NCBI GenBank assembly: GCA_040255925.1 | Contig: JBDZVX010000063.1 | Coordinates: forward strand, 1 to 14,160 | Reading direction: 5' to 3' | Length of the DNA: 14,160 bases | Source: Nitrolancea sp040255925 | GTDB lineage: Bacteria > Chloroflexota > Chloroflexia > Thermomicrobiales > Thermomicrobiaceae | Shown: one piece after another, positions 1 to 7,259 of the stretch | Layout: every line of letters starts with the position of its first letter | Numbering within the stretch: position 1 is the stretch's first letter | Notes under the pieces: model-generated | Database searches by the model: none | Told to the model about the DNA's origin: nothing | What the model saw: only the letters and a program-made list of their open reading frames with translations | Program-made: the position numbers and the translations under genes

Positions 1-1440
1 TGCCCCTGGTGCCGGTACCAGCTTGAGGAGGCCGAGCGCGGCCCGAAGCATCCCTGGAGCACGCCGGGGCGGCCCTTCAGCGGCCGGCAAGAGGATGTGC
101 CCGTCGTCCGGTTCGCCTTCTCAGAGAAGCATCGCAAGGGTATCGGAACCTTTACCCCTTCCGACCCGAAGTCGCAGGATATCGCCGAGCTGGTCGGTGG
201 GATCGACCTCTCGACAATCGGCGAGGTCGGCTCCGAGTCCGATCCGCGCGCCTACCGCTTCGATGGTGAGCTCAACATTGGGAACCGCGGGATGGTCGAG
301 TTCATCGAGATGCTCAAGACGGACGAGAAGTTCCTCTACGTGCTGCTGACCCTGTCCCAGGAACAGAACATCAAGACCGGGCGCTTCTCGATGATCTACG
401 CCGATGAGGTGGTGGTCAGCCATACCAACGAGCATGAATACACCTCGTTCGTCGGCAACAAGAAGAGCGAGGCACTCCAGGACCGGATCATCCTGGTCAA
501 GGTGCCGTACAACCTCCGGGTCTCCGATGAGGTCAAGATCTACCAGAAACTCCTGAAGCAGAGCGCTATCCGGGAGGTCCACATAGCCCCCGGTACGCTG
601 GAGACGACCGCGACCTTTGCCGTGCTCTCCCGGCTGGAGGACAGCAAGAAGGCTGGGATGAGCCTGATGAAGAAGCTCAAGCTCTATGACGGGCAATCCG
701 TCGAGGGATTTACAACGAAGGATGTCCGGGAGTTGCAGGAGGAGGCTCAGCGTGAGGGGATGGACGGCATCTCACCGCGCTACGTCATCAACCGGCTTTC
801 CAGCGCTCTCGTTCGTGAGGGGGTCAGCTGCGTCAACGCGATCGACGCGCTCCGGAGTATGCGTGATGGGTTGGAACAGCACACCAGCATCTCCCGCGAC
901 GAGCACGAGCACCTGCTGAACCTGATCAGCGAGGCGCGCCGGGAGTACGACGAGATGGCCAAGCGTGAGGTGCAGAAGGCCTTCGTCTACTCCTTCGAGG
1001 AGTCCGCCAAGACGCTGCTCGATAACTACCTGGACAACGTCGAGGCGTTTTGCAACAAGACCAAAGTCATCGATCCGATTACGGAAGAAGAGGTGGAGCC
1101 CGACGAGCGTCTGATGCGCTCGATCGAGGAACAGATCGGGATTACCGAGAACAGCAAGCGGCAGTTCCGCGAGGAAATTCTGATCCGAATCTCGTCCCTG
1201 GCCCGGCGAGGCCAGACCTTCGATTACACCTCTCATGAGCGCCTGCGAGAGGCGATCGAGAAGAAACTCTTCGCGGACCTGCGGGATGTGGTCAAGATTA
1301 CGACCTCGACCAAGACACCGGATGCCGATCAGCTCCGGCGGGTCAATGAGGTGGTCGACCGGCTCATCCGCGAGCAGGGATACTGCCCCACCTGCGCCAA
1401 CGAGTTGCTCAAGTACGTTGGGGCGCTCCTGAACCGGTAG
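1..1440 (+). CDS. prkA: PrkA family serine protein kinase, 3' part (5' end outside window)
   Basis: Frame 1 is open from the first base to a TAG at 1438-1440, giving 479 residues of a protein usually about 630-690 long, so the 5' quarter lies upstream of the window. The visible part holds the end of the AAA-like PrkA N-terminal domain and the PrkA C-terminal region. Recognisable family stretches are FDGELNIGNRGMVEFIEMLK, LLTLSQEQNIKTG, DEVVVSHTNEHEY and DRIILVKVPYNLRVSDEVKIY. The ATP-binding P-loop should be off-window. Cys pairs lie at both ends of the visible part: CPWC at residues 1-4 and CPTC before NELLKYVGALLNR at the C-terminus. PrkA proteins are cytoplasmic Ser kinases / AAA+ proteins (E. 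coli YeaG, Bacillus PrkA) tied to starvation responses and sporulation. The gene is followed after 23 bases by the YhbH gene, so an operon is likely. Identity is firm; kinase activity and substrate are inferred from the family. Confidence 0.95.
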   Translation, partial: CPWCRYQLEEAERGPKHPWSTPGRPFSGRQEDVPVVRFAFSEKHRKGIGTFTPSDPKSQDIAELVGGIDLSTIGEVGSESDPRAYRFDGELNIGNRGMVEFIEMLKTDEKFLYVLLTLSQEQNIKTGRFSMIYADEVVVSHTNEHEYTSFVGNKKSEALQDRIILVKVPYNLRVSDEVKIYQKLLKQSAIREVHIAPGTLETTATFAVLSRLEDSKKAGMSLMKKLKLYDGQSVEGFTTKDVRELQEEAQREGMDGISPRYVINRLSSALVREGVSCVNAIDALRSMRDGLEQHTSISRDEHEHLLNLISEARREYDEMAKREVQKAFVYSFEESAKTLLDNYLDNVEAFCNKTKVIDPITEEEVEPDERLMRSIEEQIGITENSKRQFREEILIRISSLARRGQTFDYTSHERLREAIEKKLFADLRDVVKITTSTKTPDADQLRRVNEVVDRLIREQGYCPTCANELLKYVGALLNR

Positions 1441-1463
1441 AGAGAACGATGAGGTAGGAACCC

Positions 1464-2609
1464 ATGTTCACCATATCGCTCACGCAGAACGATTGGTCGC
1501 TGCACCGGAAGGGTGCCGTCGATCAGGCCAGGCACAAGCAAAAAGTCAAGGAAGCGATCCAGAAGAACCTGGCTGACATCGTCAGCGAGCAATCCATCAT
1601 CACCAGCGATGGGAAGAAGATCGTACGGGTTCCGATCCGGACCCTGGAGGAGTATAAGTTCCGGTTCGACCCGAACGATCAGCAGCGGGTGGGCCAGGGT
1701 GATGGCGACTCCAAGGTCGGTGACGTGCTGGAGCGCTATGGTCAGGGACCAGGCCAGGGGCCGCGGGCGGGCGATCAGCCCGGCATCGATTACTACGAGG
1801 CCGAGCTGTCGATGGACGAGCTCGCGGCCATGGTCTTCGAGGATCTCGCGTTGCCGAACCTTGAAGAGAAGCGGCTGCAGGAGTTAGAGTCGGAGACCGT
1901 TCGCTTCACCGACATCCGAAAGAGCGGCCCGTTCGCGAATCTGGACAAGAAACGGACGATCCGCGAGAACATCAAGCGGAACGCCAAGACCGGCGATCCC
2001 CACTTTGGGAGTCTCAAGAACGACGATCTCCGCTTCAAGACCTGGGACCGGGATATCCGCCGGGAATCCAACGCGGTCGTGATCGCGATGATGGATGTCT
2101 CCGGTTCGATGGGCACGTTCGAAAAGTATGTCAGCCGGGCCTTCTACTACTGGATGGTCCGCTTCCTCCGGACGAAGTACGACAACGTCGAGATCATCTT
2201 CATCGCCCACCATACCGAAGCGAAGGCGGTGACGGAGGAAGAGTTCTTCACACGGGGTGAGAGCGGAGGTACCAAGGCGAGCTCCGCCTATCAGCTCGCG
2301 CTCGATCTCCTCGAAGAGCGGTATAGCCCGTCGAACTGGAACATCTATCCGTTCCACTTCTCCGACGGCGATAACTGGCCGTCGGATAACGAGCTGTGTT
2401 CCCGGCTGGCGCGGAACCTCCTCAGCAAGAGCAATCTCTTCGGCTACGGTGAGATCCGCCAAGGGCGGTACTCCTACCAGAGCACCCTGATGCATACGTT
2501 TGAGCGGATCGATGACCCGAAGTTTGTCACGGTAACGATCAGCGACAAGGCGGAAGTCTACCCGGCGTTACGCCGTTTCTTCGCGCCGGAGGTCCCTAGC
2601 CATGCATGA
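1464..2609 (+). CDS. yhbH: YhbH/YeaH family protein (DUF444), von Willebrand factor A-like
   Basis: The product has 381 residues, close to the family norm. The N-terminus (NDWSLHRKGAVDQARHKQKV) and the VPIRTLEEYKFRF segment at residues 56-68 are typical of the DUF444/YhbH family. A Gly/Gln-rich linker spans about 76-107. A vWA-like domain begins near residue 203: MMDVSGSMG supplies a MIDAS-type DxSxS (D211, S213, S215), GGT ends at T270, and HFSDGDNW contains D301, which together could bind a divalent metal. The ATG at 1464 is preceded by GAGG (1451-1454) at 9-base spacing. The gene lies 23 bases after prkA, and its last 8 bases overlap the next gene (spoVR), so translation is probably coupled. 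YhbH/YeaH proteins occur next to PrkA in very many bacteria and are thought to act in the same stress or sporulation pathway. The molecular role is not established, and no signal peptide or membrane segment is visible. Confidence 0.95.
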   Translation: MFTISLTQNDWSLHRKGAVDQARHKQKVKEAIQKNLADIVSEQSIITSDGKKIVRVPIRTLEEYKFRFDPNDQQRVGQGDGDSKVGDVLERYGQGPGQGPRAGDQPGIDYYEAELSMDELAAMVFEDLALPNLEEKRLQELESETVRFTDIRKSGPFANLDKKRTIRENIKRNAKTGDPHFGSLKNDDLRFKTWDRDIRRESNAVVIAMMDVSGSMGTFEKYVSRAFYYWMVRFLRTKYDNVEIIFIAHHTEAKAVTEEEFFTRGESGGTKASSAYQLALDLLEERYSPSNWNIYPFHFSDGDNWPSDNELCSRLARNLLSKSNLFGYGEIRQGRYSYQSTLMHTFERIDDPKFVTVTISDKAEVYPALRRFFAPEVPSHA

Positions 2610-3996
2610 CCGCCAGATCGGACGGTATATCGAGGAACTAGAGGGTGGGATCGCACGGATCTGGGACATCGCCCAGTCGCTCGGCCTGCGTCCCTTCCCG
2701 ACACATTTCGAGGTCGTCCCGGCTACGGTGATGTACGAGCTGGGATCCTATGGGATGCCGGGCCGCTTCTCGCACTGGACGCACGGCAAGGCGTACCAGA
2801 TGCAGAAGACCATGTACGACTACGGCCTGAGCAAGATCTATGAGTTGGTGATCAATACCAACCCTTGCTATGCCTTCCTGCTGGAGACGAACTCGATACT
2901 CCAGAACAAGCTCGTCGCTGCGCATGTGCTCGGGCATAGCGACTTCTTCGCTAACAATGCCTACTTCGCGCGGACATCTCGAAAAATGGTCGATACCATC
3001 TCGTTGAACGCCGAGCGGATTCGCCGCTATGAATTCGAGCACGGCGCTGAGGAGGTCGAGCGCGTGCTGGACGCGGCGCTCGCGATCGAGGAGCACATCG
3101 ATCCCTATGTGACGGTCGAGGATGTCAAGCCGGATGATCAGCCACCCGAGCTCCCGCGTTCGGGTGACTACGATGATCTTTGGAGCCTGGAGTCTCGCGG
3201 CCGGAAGCCGGACCAGCCGGAGTCGCAGCGGAGCCGGCGCCGCGCGAAACCGCGTCATCCGGTGCGCGATCTGCTGCTGTTCATCGCCGAGCACTCGCCG
3301 CGTCTTGAGGATTGGGAACGGGATATCGTCACGATCGTCCGGACCGAGATGCTCTACTTCATGCCTCAGATGCGGACGAAAATCCTCAACGAGGGATGGG
3401 CTTCCTACTGGCATGCCCGGATCATGCGTGAGCTCGATCTGGGGCAGTCCGAGTACATGGAGTTTGCCCAGCTTCATGCAGGGATCTTGCAGCCGTCGTC
3501 GCGGCAGCTCAATCCCTATCACCTCGGGTTCCGGATCCTCGAGGATATCGAGCTTCGTTGGAACGAGGATGGGAAGGACGGCCGGGCCAAGCTCTTCGAG
3601 GTCCGCGAGATCGAGAACGATGTCTCGCTAATCCGCAACTACCTGACGGAGGATCTGGTCGAGGATTTGGATCTCTATCTCTATAAGCGGGTCGGGGATG
3701 AGTTGGTGATCGTCGATAAGGACTGGGAAAGCGTCCGGGACCGGCTTGTGACCTCCCTGAGCAGCCACGGGTTCCCGGTGATCCAGGTGGAGGACGGGGA
3801 TTACCATGGCAACCTCGAACTCTATCTCCGGCATGGCTGGGATGGGCAGAAGCTTGACATTCTTTACGCGGAGAAAGCGCTGGAGCACGTTCAGCGTCTT
3901 TGGGGGCGGCGTGTCTGGCTCGAAACCAAGAAGTCGGACGATGAGAAGCTGTTGATGTCCTTCGATGCACGCGAAGGACACAAGGTACACCACTAA
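2602..3996 (+). CDS. spoVR: SpoVR family protein
   Basis: The product has 464 residues, about the usual SpoVR/YcgB length. Family hallmarks are PTHFEVVPATVMYELGSYGM (about 33-52), FSHWTHGKAY (56-65), YELVINTNPCYAFLLETNS (80-98), KLVAAHVLGHSDFFANNAYF (103-122) and ILNEGWASYWH (261-271). The conserved His residues could bind metal, though this is not proven for the family. A Lys/Arg/Pro-rich low-complexity insert lies at about 197-220. The ATG at 2602 has GGAGG (2588-2592) at 9-base spacing and starts inside the 3' end of yhbH (8-base overlap). It is the last gene of the PrkA-YhbH-SpoVR set. In Bacillus, SpoVR affects spore cortex formation; homologues in non-spore-formers are co-regulated with stationary-phase stress genes. 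A hairpin at 4032-4056 probably ends the transcript. No sporulation gene is visible elsewhere in the window, so a stress role is the likelier reading here. Confidence 0.95.
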   Translation: MHDRQIGRYIEELEGGIARIWDIAQSLGLRPFPTHFEVVPATVMYELGSYGMPGRFSHWTHGKAYQMQKTMYDYGLSKIYELVINTNPCYAFLLETNSILQNKLVAAHVLGHSDFFANNAYFARTSRKMVDTISLNAERIRRYEFEHGAEEVERVLDAALAIEEHIDPYVTVEDVKPDDQPPELPRSGDYDDLWSLESRGRKPDQPESQRSRRRAKPRHPVRDLLLFIAEHSPRLEDWERDIVTIVRTEMLYFMPQMRTKILNEGWASYWHARIMRELDLGQSEYMEFAQLHAGILQPSSRQLNPYHLGFRILEDIELRWNEDGKDGRAKLFEVREIENDVSLIRNYLTEDLVEDLDLYLYKRVGDELVIVDKDWESVRDRLVTSLSSHGFPVIQVEDGDYHGNLELYLRHGWDGQKLDILYAEKALEHVQRLWGRRVWLETKKSDDEKLLMSFDAREGHKVHH

Positions 3997-4031
3997 CCGG
4001 AAAGTGATTTCCCGAGCAAACAGCTACCGCG

Positions 4032-4056
4032 CCGGGTGCCTTCGCTGGGCACCCGG
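4032..4056 (+). terminator. hairpin downstream of the spoVR gene
   Basis: A perfect 9-bp stem, CCGGGTGCC (4032-4040) with GGCACCCGG (4048-4056), closes on a 7-base loop, 35 bases after the spoVR stop. The downstream sequence TTGCTTGACG is only weakly T-rich, so it is an imperfect intrinsic terminator. The symmetric stem could serve the plus-strand operon and also the minus-strand microprotein gene ending at 4144. Confidence 0.55.
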
Positions 4057-4143
4057 TTGCTTGACGATATCAGGCCCCGCTTATCGAGTTCGCTCATCCC
4101 TGGCGATGGTGACCGGCTGGTCCTTCATTGCTGGCGAAGGACG

Positions 4144-4242
4144 TTATCCGGGAAGGCCGGGCTTTCCGTTGTTCCCCCACCAGGAGAAGCCGATCAGCAC
4201 GAGCACGATCAAGACGATAATTCCGATATGGAAGAGATCCAT
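4144..4242 (-). CDS. 32-aa single-span membrane microprotein
   Basis: On the minus strand an ATG at 4242-4240 opens a 32-codon frame ending in TAA at 4146-4144. It is preceded by GGAAGGAG (complement of 4254-4261) at 11-base spacing. The product begins MDLFHIG, then has a run of Ile/Val/Leu (residues about 6-19, IGIIVLIVLVLIGF) that makes one membrane helix. It ends in a short polar, Gly/Pro/Lys-containing tail, SWWGNNGKPGLPG. The WW pair at the end of the helix is typical of a membrane-interface anchor. The positive charge is at the C-terminal end, which would favour the tail facing the cytoplasm. The gene is alone between two plus-strand genes. I do not recognise a family; small one-helix proteins of this kind (for example DUF3309-like) exist, but the match is not convincing. 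It is too short for many gene finders. Function unknown. Confidence 0.6.
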   Translation of the reverse strand: MDLFHIGIIVLIVLVLIGFSWWGNNGKPGLPG

Positions 4243-4614
4243 GGCAACCACCACTCCTTCCAAGCCGTTTTAATCTAGGGCAATCGTCCGGGTTGGAACC
4301 GGAATTCCCGGTGAGCCCGTCCGTGCGCTTGATCCGGTGGGATCCCCGTTTTCAAGGCAATGTCATTCCCCATACCAATGGCTGGTCTTCCTCCCATACT
4401 ACGGTACACGGCTGTTTTTGGGAACCTGCTGGGAGTGGATTACGGGCTGATGTATAACCATTCCAACACCCCGGCAGTCGCGCCGCTGGGGCGCTGGGGG
4501 TTTGGCCCGTTTCACGAAATGGCTGATGATTAACCGACCGGCGATGCTGCCCGCATTGCCGGTTCCGGTTATGATGGTAATGGGCGGTTATCGAGGAGAT
4601 GGAGAGAACGGACG
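4243..4614. other. intergenic region between the microprotein gene and the SRPBCC gene
   Basis: These 372 bases carry no convincing open reading frame. The part near 4243-4330 should hold the leader and promoter of the minus-strand microprotein gene; TAGATT on the minus strand near 4270-4280 is a possible -10, but no good -35 goes with it. The part before 4615 should promote the SRPBCC gene; TATAAC near 4455 and TATGAT near 4570 are candidate -10 boxes, again without a good -35. No repeat or RNA gene was recognised. Confidence 0.4.
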
Positions 4615-5079
4615 ATGGAATTTCACGCTGACGTCGAGATCAATGCCCCGGCGGCATGCGTGTGGGAAGTGCTCGCCGATTTTGCCGCGTACCCCGAGTG
4701 GAACTCATTTATGAAGATCGTTGGAAGCCCGGTGGTGGGATCACGGGTCAAAGTCAGCTACCAGACGGATGGGATAGGCCGCCTGGTGACCAACATGCGG
4801 GCAACCGTGCTTGGGTGTGAAACCGATCGTCACTTGCGCTGGGCGGGCTTTATGTGGGTGCCGAGCTGGTTTGAAGTTGATCACAGTTTCCGGGTCCAGA
4901 CGATTGGGACCAACCGGAGCTACTTCATCCAACGGATAGCCTTTACCGGCTCACTTATCCCCTTTGTGATCCCCTTCCTGGAATCCAGTCTCCGGCGCGG
5001 ACTCAAAGAGATGTCACAGGCGCTCAAGGAGCGGGTGGAATCTGAGACCGGAGTCACGATACGGGTGCCGCAACGGTAA
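4615..5079 (+). CDS. SRPBCC (START/Bet v1-like) family protein
   Basis: The product has 154 residues, a normal length for a single-domain SRPBCC protein. The N-terminus EFHADVEINAPAACVWEVLADFAAYPEWN (residues 2-30) is the diagnostic start of the family: strand beta1, then the PAxxVWxxLxDFxxYPxWN signature. The alternating strands after it (VGSRVKVSYQ, MRATVLGCETDRHLRWAGF, VDHSFRVQTIGTNRSYFIQ) and the long C-terminal helix (about 120-145) complete the helix-grip fold, which encloses a hydrophobic ligand cavity. Members are cytoplasmic lipid or polyketide-like ligand binders or cyclases; the ligand here cannot be told. The ATG at 4615 has GGAG (4601-4604) at 10 bases, with a second purine-rich GAGGAG further up. 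It is a single gene, convergent with the permease gene, with only 20 bases between the stops. Confidence 0.88.
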   Translation: MEFHADVEINAPAACVWEVLADFAAYPEWNSFMKIVGSPVVGSRVKVSYQTDGIGRLVTNMRATVLGCETDRHLRWAGFMWVPSWFEVDHSFRVQTIGTNRSYFIQRIAFTGSLIPFVIPFLESSLRRGLKEMSQALKERVESETGVTIRVPQR

Positions 5080-5099
5080 GGGGGTCCTGCGGGCGAGTT

Positions 5100-6551
5100 T
5101 CAGCGCACATGTTCCTCCTGGGCCTCGGTGCCGAGTTTGATCGTGTGCCCCGCCCGTAACCGGGCCCGTCGCTTCTCCAGTTCGCGGCCAGGTTCGGCCG
5201 GCTCCTCGGCTCCTCGTTCCTCACCGTGAAGCCGGTCACGCGTAATCACTTCGATCCCCGCGGCGGTCGCAATACTCGCGGCAACCGGGTCCGGTGTCAC
5301 GACCTGAATCCGCGTGTCGTTGCGGATGGCCACGTCAGCCAGTTCTTCGACCAGTTCGAGATCATCCCAGCTCATGGCTTCCTCAGCGATGAGCAGGACC
5401 ACGTGCTGGTGCCGGTACTCCCGAGCGGCGTCCTTGAATTCCTGGAGCGCCCCGGGCCCTTGCAAGAGCACCACACGCCGGGCCGGTGGGTGCCGCAGCT
5501 CCTCGAATACTTCCAACAAGATGATCTTGAGGGCCGCCAGTGTCGGCACCGCCAAAAGCAGTCCGAGTATCCCGCCCATCGTCGAGCCGACCAGTAACCC
5601 GAAGATCACCAGGACCGGATGAAGCCGGACGACCCTTCCGACGAGTTGGGGAATGATCAGGTGATCCTGGGCCATTCGCAGCGCGAAATAGGAGACCCCG
5701 ATCACCGCCCCGAACTCGATCGGCGACCAGTTGAACGGAGTCGTACCTTGCGAAAGGCCGACCAGGATCGCGCTTCCAGCGGCCACCCAGGGGCCGATGA
5801 TCGGGATCAACTCCAGAATGCCGGTGGCGATCGCCAGGGCGAGGGCGTACTCGACCTTCAGTACCGAGAGGGCAATGAAGGTCGTGAATGAGACGATCGC
5901 GAACAGCGCCAGCTGTGCTCGGATGTAGGCACCGAAGGTGCCGTTTACCCGCTGGATGATTCGCCCGACCGTTCCTTGGTGGCGTGACGGCGCCAGCTTT
6001 TGAATTCCGCTGATCAGGCTGTCACCTTGAAGCAGGAGATAAAAGGTCGTCAGCAGGTAGACGAGCATCTTGATCAGGAGTTCCACCGTGTGGAGCACCA
6101 GCGGAACCGCCTCCTGGCCGAACCGGGTTGCGAGCTGCTGGGCGAGCTGGGTGGCCTGGATGCTCAGATCGCGTGTGTCAATCGTGATACCGCCGATATG
6201 AATCTGTGGTTCACGCAGTAGTTCCTCCCGCGCGGTATTGATCAGTTGCGGCAGGGAGGTCACAAGCGCGCGCGTCTGTGCGTACAGCGTCGGAACAACC
6301 TGGACGGCGACAAAGATGAGGAGCCCTATGAAGACGATGTAGAGCACGCCGATGACAACACCGCGCGGCAGCCGGGTCGCGCGCTGGATGCGCTTGACCA
6401 GCGGGTGCGCAAGATACGCCGTAACGGCCGCCCAGATGAACGGCGGCAGGATCGAAGCGATATGCAGGATAAAGAGCGCGACCGCGAGAATCGCAAGTCC
6501 CGCGATGACTGGGAGGAGCCGCGTTTCGCGGAATCGATCGAGCGGATGCAT
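5100..6551 (-). CDS. AI-2E family transporter (PerM/YdiK-like permease) with C-terminal soluble domain
   Basis: Counting from the ATG at 6551 the product has 483 residues, against about 340-390 for most family members. The membrane core shows helices at about 11-31 and 32-50, a pair near 62-86, and a group from about 149 to 345. Family marks are GILELIPIIGPW (244-255) and the closing HPVLVIFGLLVGSTMGGILGLLLAVP (about 311-336). From about residue 358 a soluble tail follows, with a beta/alpha pattern: RRVVLLQGPG, HVVLLIAEEA, LVEELADVAIRNDTRIQVVT, then GIEVITRDR, and a charged Glu/Arg-rich end. The family exports or moves small solutes or ions; AI-2 export is shown for few members, so the substrate is unknown. 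I chose the ATG because GGGGGAA precedes it, whereas the upstream in-frame GTG at 6578 (492 residues) lacks a ribosome site and sits close to the predicted transcription start. The gene is convergent with the SRPBCC gene. Confidence 0.9.
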   Translation of the reverse strand: MHPLDRFRETRLLPVIAGLAILAVALFILHIASILPPFIWAAVTAYLAHPLVKRIQRATRLPRGVVIGVLYIVFIGLLIFVAVQVVPTLYAQTRALVTSLPQLINTAREELLREPQIHIGGITIDTRDLSIQATQLAQQLATRFGQEAVPLVLHTVELLIKMLVYLLTTFYLLLQGDSLISGIQKLAPSRHQGTVGRIIQRVNGTFGAYIRAQLALFAIVSFTTFIALSVLKVEYALALAIATGILELIPIIGPWVAAGSAILVGLSQGTTPFNWSPIEFGAVIGVSYFALRMAQDHLIIPQLVGRVVRLHPVLVIFGLLVGSTMGGILGLLLAVPTLAALKIILLEVFEELRHPPARRVVLLQGPGALQEFKDAAREYRHQHVVLLIAEEAMSWDDLELVEELADVAIRNDTRIQVVTPDPVAASIATAAGIEVITRDRLHGEERGAEEPAEPGRELEKRRARLRAGHTIKLGTEAQEEHVR

Positions 6552-6586
6552 TCGTTTCCCCCGAGCCTCAACGCTCACATGCGCGG

Positions 6587-6595
6587 ATTGTATCA
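6587..6595 (-). promoter_or_regulatory. extended -10 element for the AI-2E family permease gene
   Basis: The minus strand reads TGATACAAT, an extended -10 (TG, one base, TACAAT), ending 35 bases before the ATG at 6551. No good -35 is present at 17-base spacing, as is common for extended -10 promoters. Transcription would start near 6580, almost on the alternative GTG codon at 6578, which supports the downstream ATG as the true start. Confidence 0.5.
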
Positions 6596-6649
6596 GACCA
6601 TTCGCGGCCAGAACGTTCCCCGAACCCGAACACTCGTTCCGAATGGCTC

Positions 6650-6678
6650 TTGACCACCGCGAACGCCTGTTCTATTAT
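6650..6678 (+). promoter_or_regulatory. sigma70-type promoter of the 61-aa membrane protein gene
   Basis: TTGACC (6650-6655), a 17-base spacer and TATTAT (6673-6678) match the housekeeping consensus at 5 of 6 positions in each box. The predicted start is near 6685, followed by the 10-bp palindrome TGTACGTACA (6689-6698), which could be an operator on the initial transcribed region. The leader to the ATG at 6733 is about 48 bases. Confidence 0.75.
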
Positions 6679-6732
6679 AGGCCCGTGGTGTACGTACATG
6701 TGTTCGGGACGAATGTTCGAGGAGGCTGGGCA

Positions 6733-6918
6733 ATGGCAACGCGAATGCTGGGAGCGGCGGGACTGGTCGCGACGGTGGCTCTGGCCGTGGTAAGCGCGCT
6801 GGCGTTCGGGTTCGAGGTGCGTCTGAGCCAGGCGCTGAGCCAGGGGCTGCCGCTGGCGCTCGCCGCGGCCGGAACCACGGCGCTCCTTGCGGGCATCCTT
6901 GGTACAGAGGCGCGCTAG
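6733..6918 (+). CDS. small two-helix membrane protein, 61 aa, unknown function
   Basis: The ATG at 6733 follows GAGGAGG (6719-6725) at 7-base spacing and lies downstream of a strong promoter, which makes this start much better than upstream in-frame codons. The 61 residues begin MATRMLGAAG. They form a hydrophobic helix (about 7-26, rich in Ala/Val/Leu), a short amphipathic loop FEVRLSQALSQG, and a second hydrophobic helix (about 40-57) before GTEAR. A hairpin of two membrane spans with both ends on the same side is expected. No family is recognised. It is transcribed away from the permease gene and is followed by an inverted repeat at 6937-6969 that may end the transcript. The strong promoter suggests appreciable expression. 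Confidence 0.75.
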   Translation: MATRMLGAAGLVATVALAVVSALAFGFEVRLSQALSQGLPLALAAAGTTALLAGILGTEAR

Positions 6919-6936
6919 GCGCCACAAGGTGGTTGT

Positions 6937-6969
6937 CCTGGTGTCAGGGCTCATGGCCCTGCTACCAGG
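6937..6969 (+). terminator. long hairpin after the 61-aa membrane protein gene
   Basis: CCTGGT (6937-6942) pairs with ACCAGG (6964-6969) and CAGGGC (6945-6950) with GCCCTG (6956-6961). These make 12 bp of stem with a 2x2 internal loop and a 5-base loop, starting 19 bases after the stop codon. There is no T-tract, so a Rho-independent terminator is uncertain; it could instead stabilise the mRNA 3' end. Confidence 0.45.
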
Positions 6970-7259
6970 GGATTTGCCACGGAACACCTCGTCTATCCCT
7001 GCCATGGCCGACCGGCCTGGGCGAATAGTTCGCCCCCACGTTGGATCTTGTCTTGGGAACGCGCTGTTCGAAGCGGCGTGTTTACGGGCTATTCGGGTGG
7101 AGCGGTCCATCGCAACTCGCGGGCCAGCGGTGCTGGGGCGGATGGCGGCACGCTGGATGCAGGTTCAATATCGAACTGGTCCGGCCGGCGCTGGGGATAT
7201 CCACCCGGCTTGCCGGGAAACCGGTGGACGGCTGGACGTGCAGAGATGGAGAAACAGCA
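6970..7259. other. non-coding stretch upstream of the BON-domain gene
   Basis: No credible gene lies between the 61-aa membrane protein gene and the BON-domain gene; reading frames here have unlike-protein composition and lack ribosome sites. The stretch is rich in short inverted repeats: GGGCGAA/TTCGCCC (7019-7025 with 7029-7035, 3-base loop), and TCCACC/GGTGGA (7200-7205 with 7224-7229) enclosing a CCGG/CCGG stem. The BON gene's promoter should lie here, but I cannot point to convincing boxes. Confidence 0.4.

Noticed and set aside
121..696. 191-codon open frame on the minus strand within prkA
   Set aside because: It is antisense to conserved PrkA sequence and looks like a codon-bias artefact.
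2638..3522. 294-codon open frame on the minus strand within the SpoVR gene
   Set aside because: It is a reverse-frame shadow of SpoVR; no ribosome site and no recognisable motif.
4036..4278. 80-codon plus-strand frame after the SpoVR gene
   Set aside because: It begins inside the terminator-like hairpin, has no ribosome site and is opposite the better-supported microprotein gene.
6352..6732. Upstream extension of the 61-aa membrane protein into the permease gene
   Set aside because: It would overlap the permease gene antisense and its promoter; the promoter at 6650-6678 and the ribosome site before 6733 fix the start.
7199..7245. Cobalamin-riboswitch-like string (GGGAAACCGGTGG near 7214-7229)
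   Set aside because: Only a short part resembles the consensus. The conserved B12-box and GCCACTG part are missing, and the next gene has no link to cobalamin.
7041..7259. Longer N-terminus for the BON-domain protein from the ATG at 7041
   Set aside because: The extra 73 residues are Cys/Trp/Arg-rich without hydrophobic pattern, have no ribosome site, and cross hairpin-rich sequence; the TTG at 7260 has a proper site.
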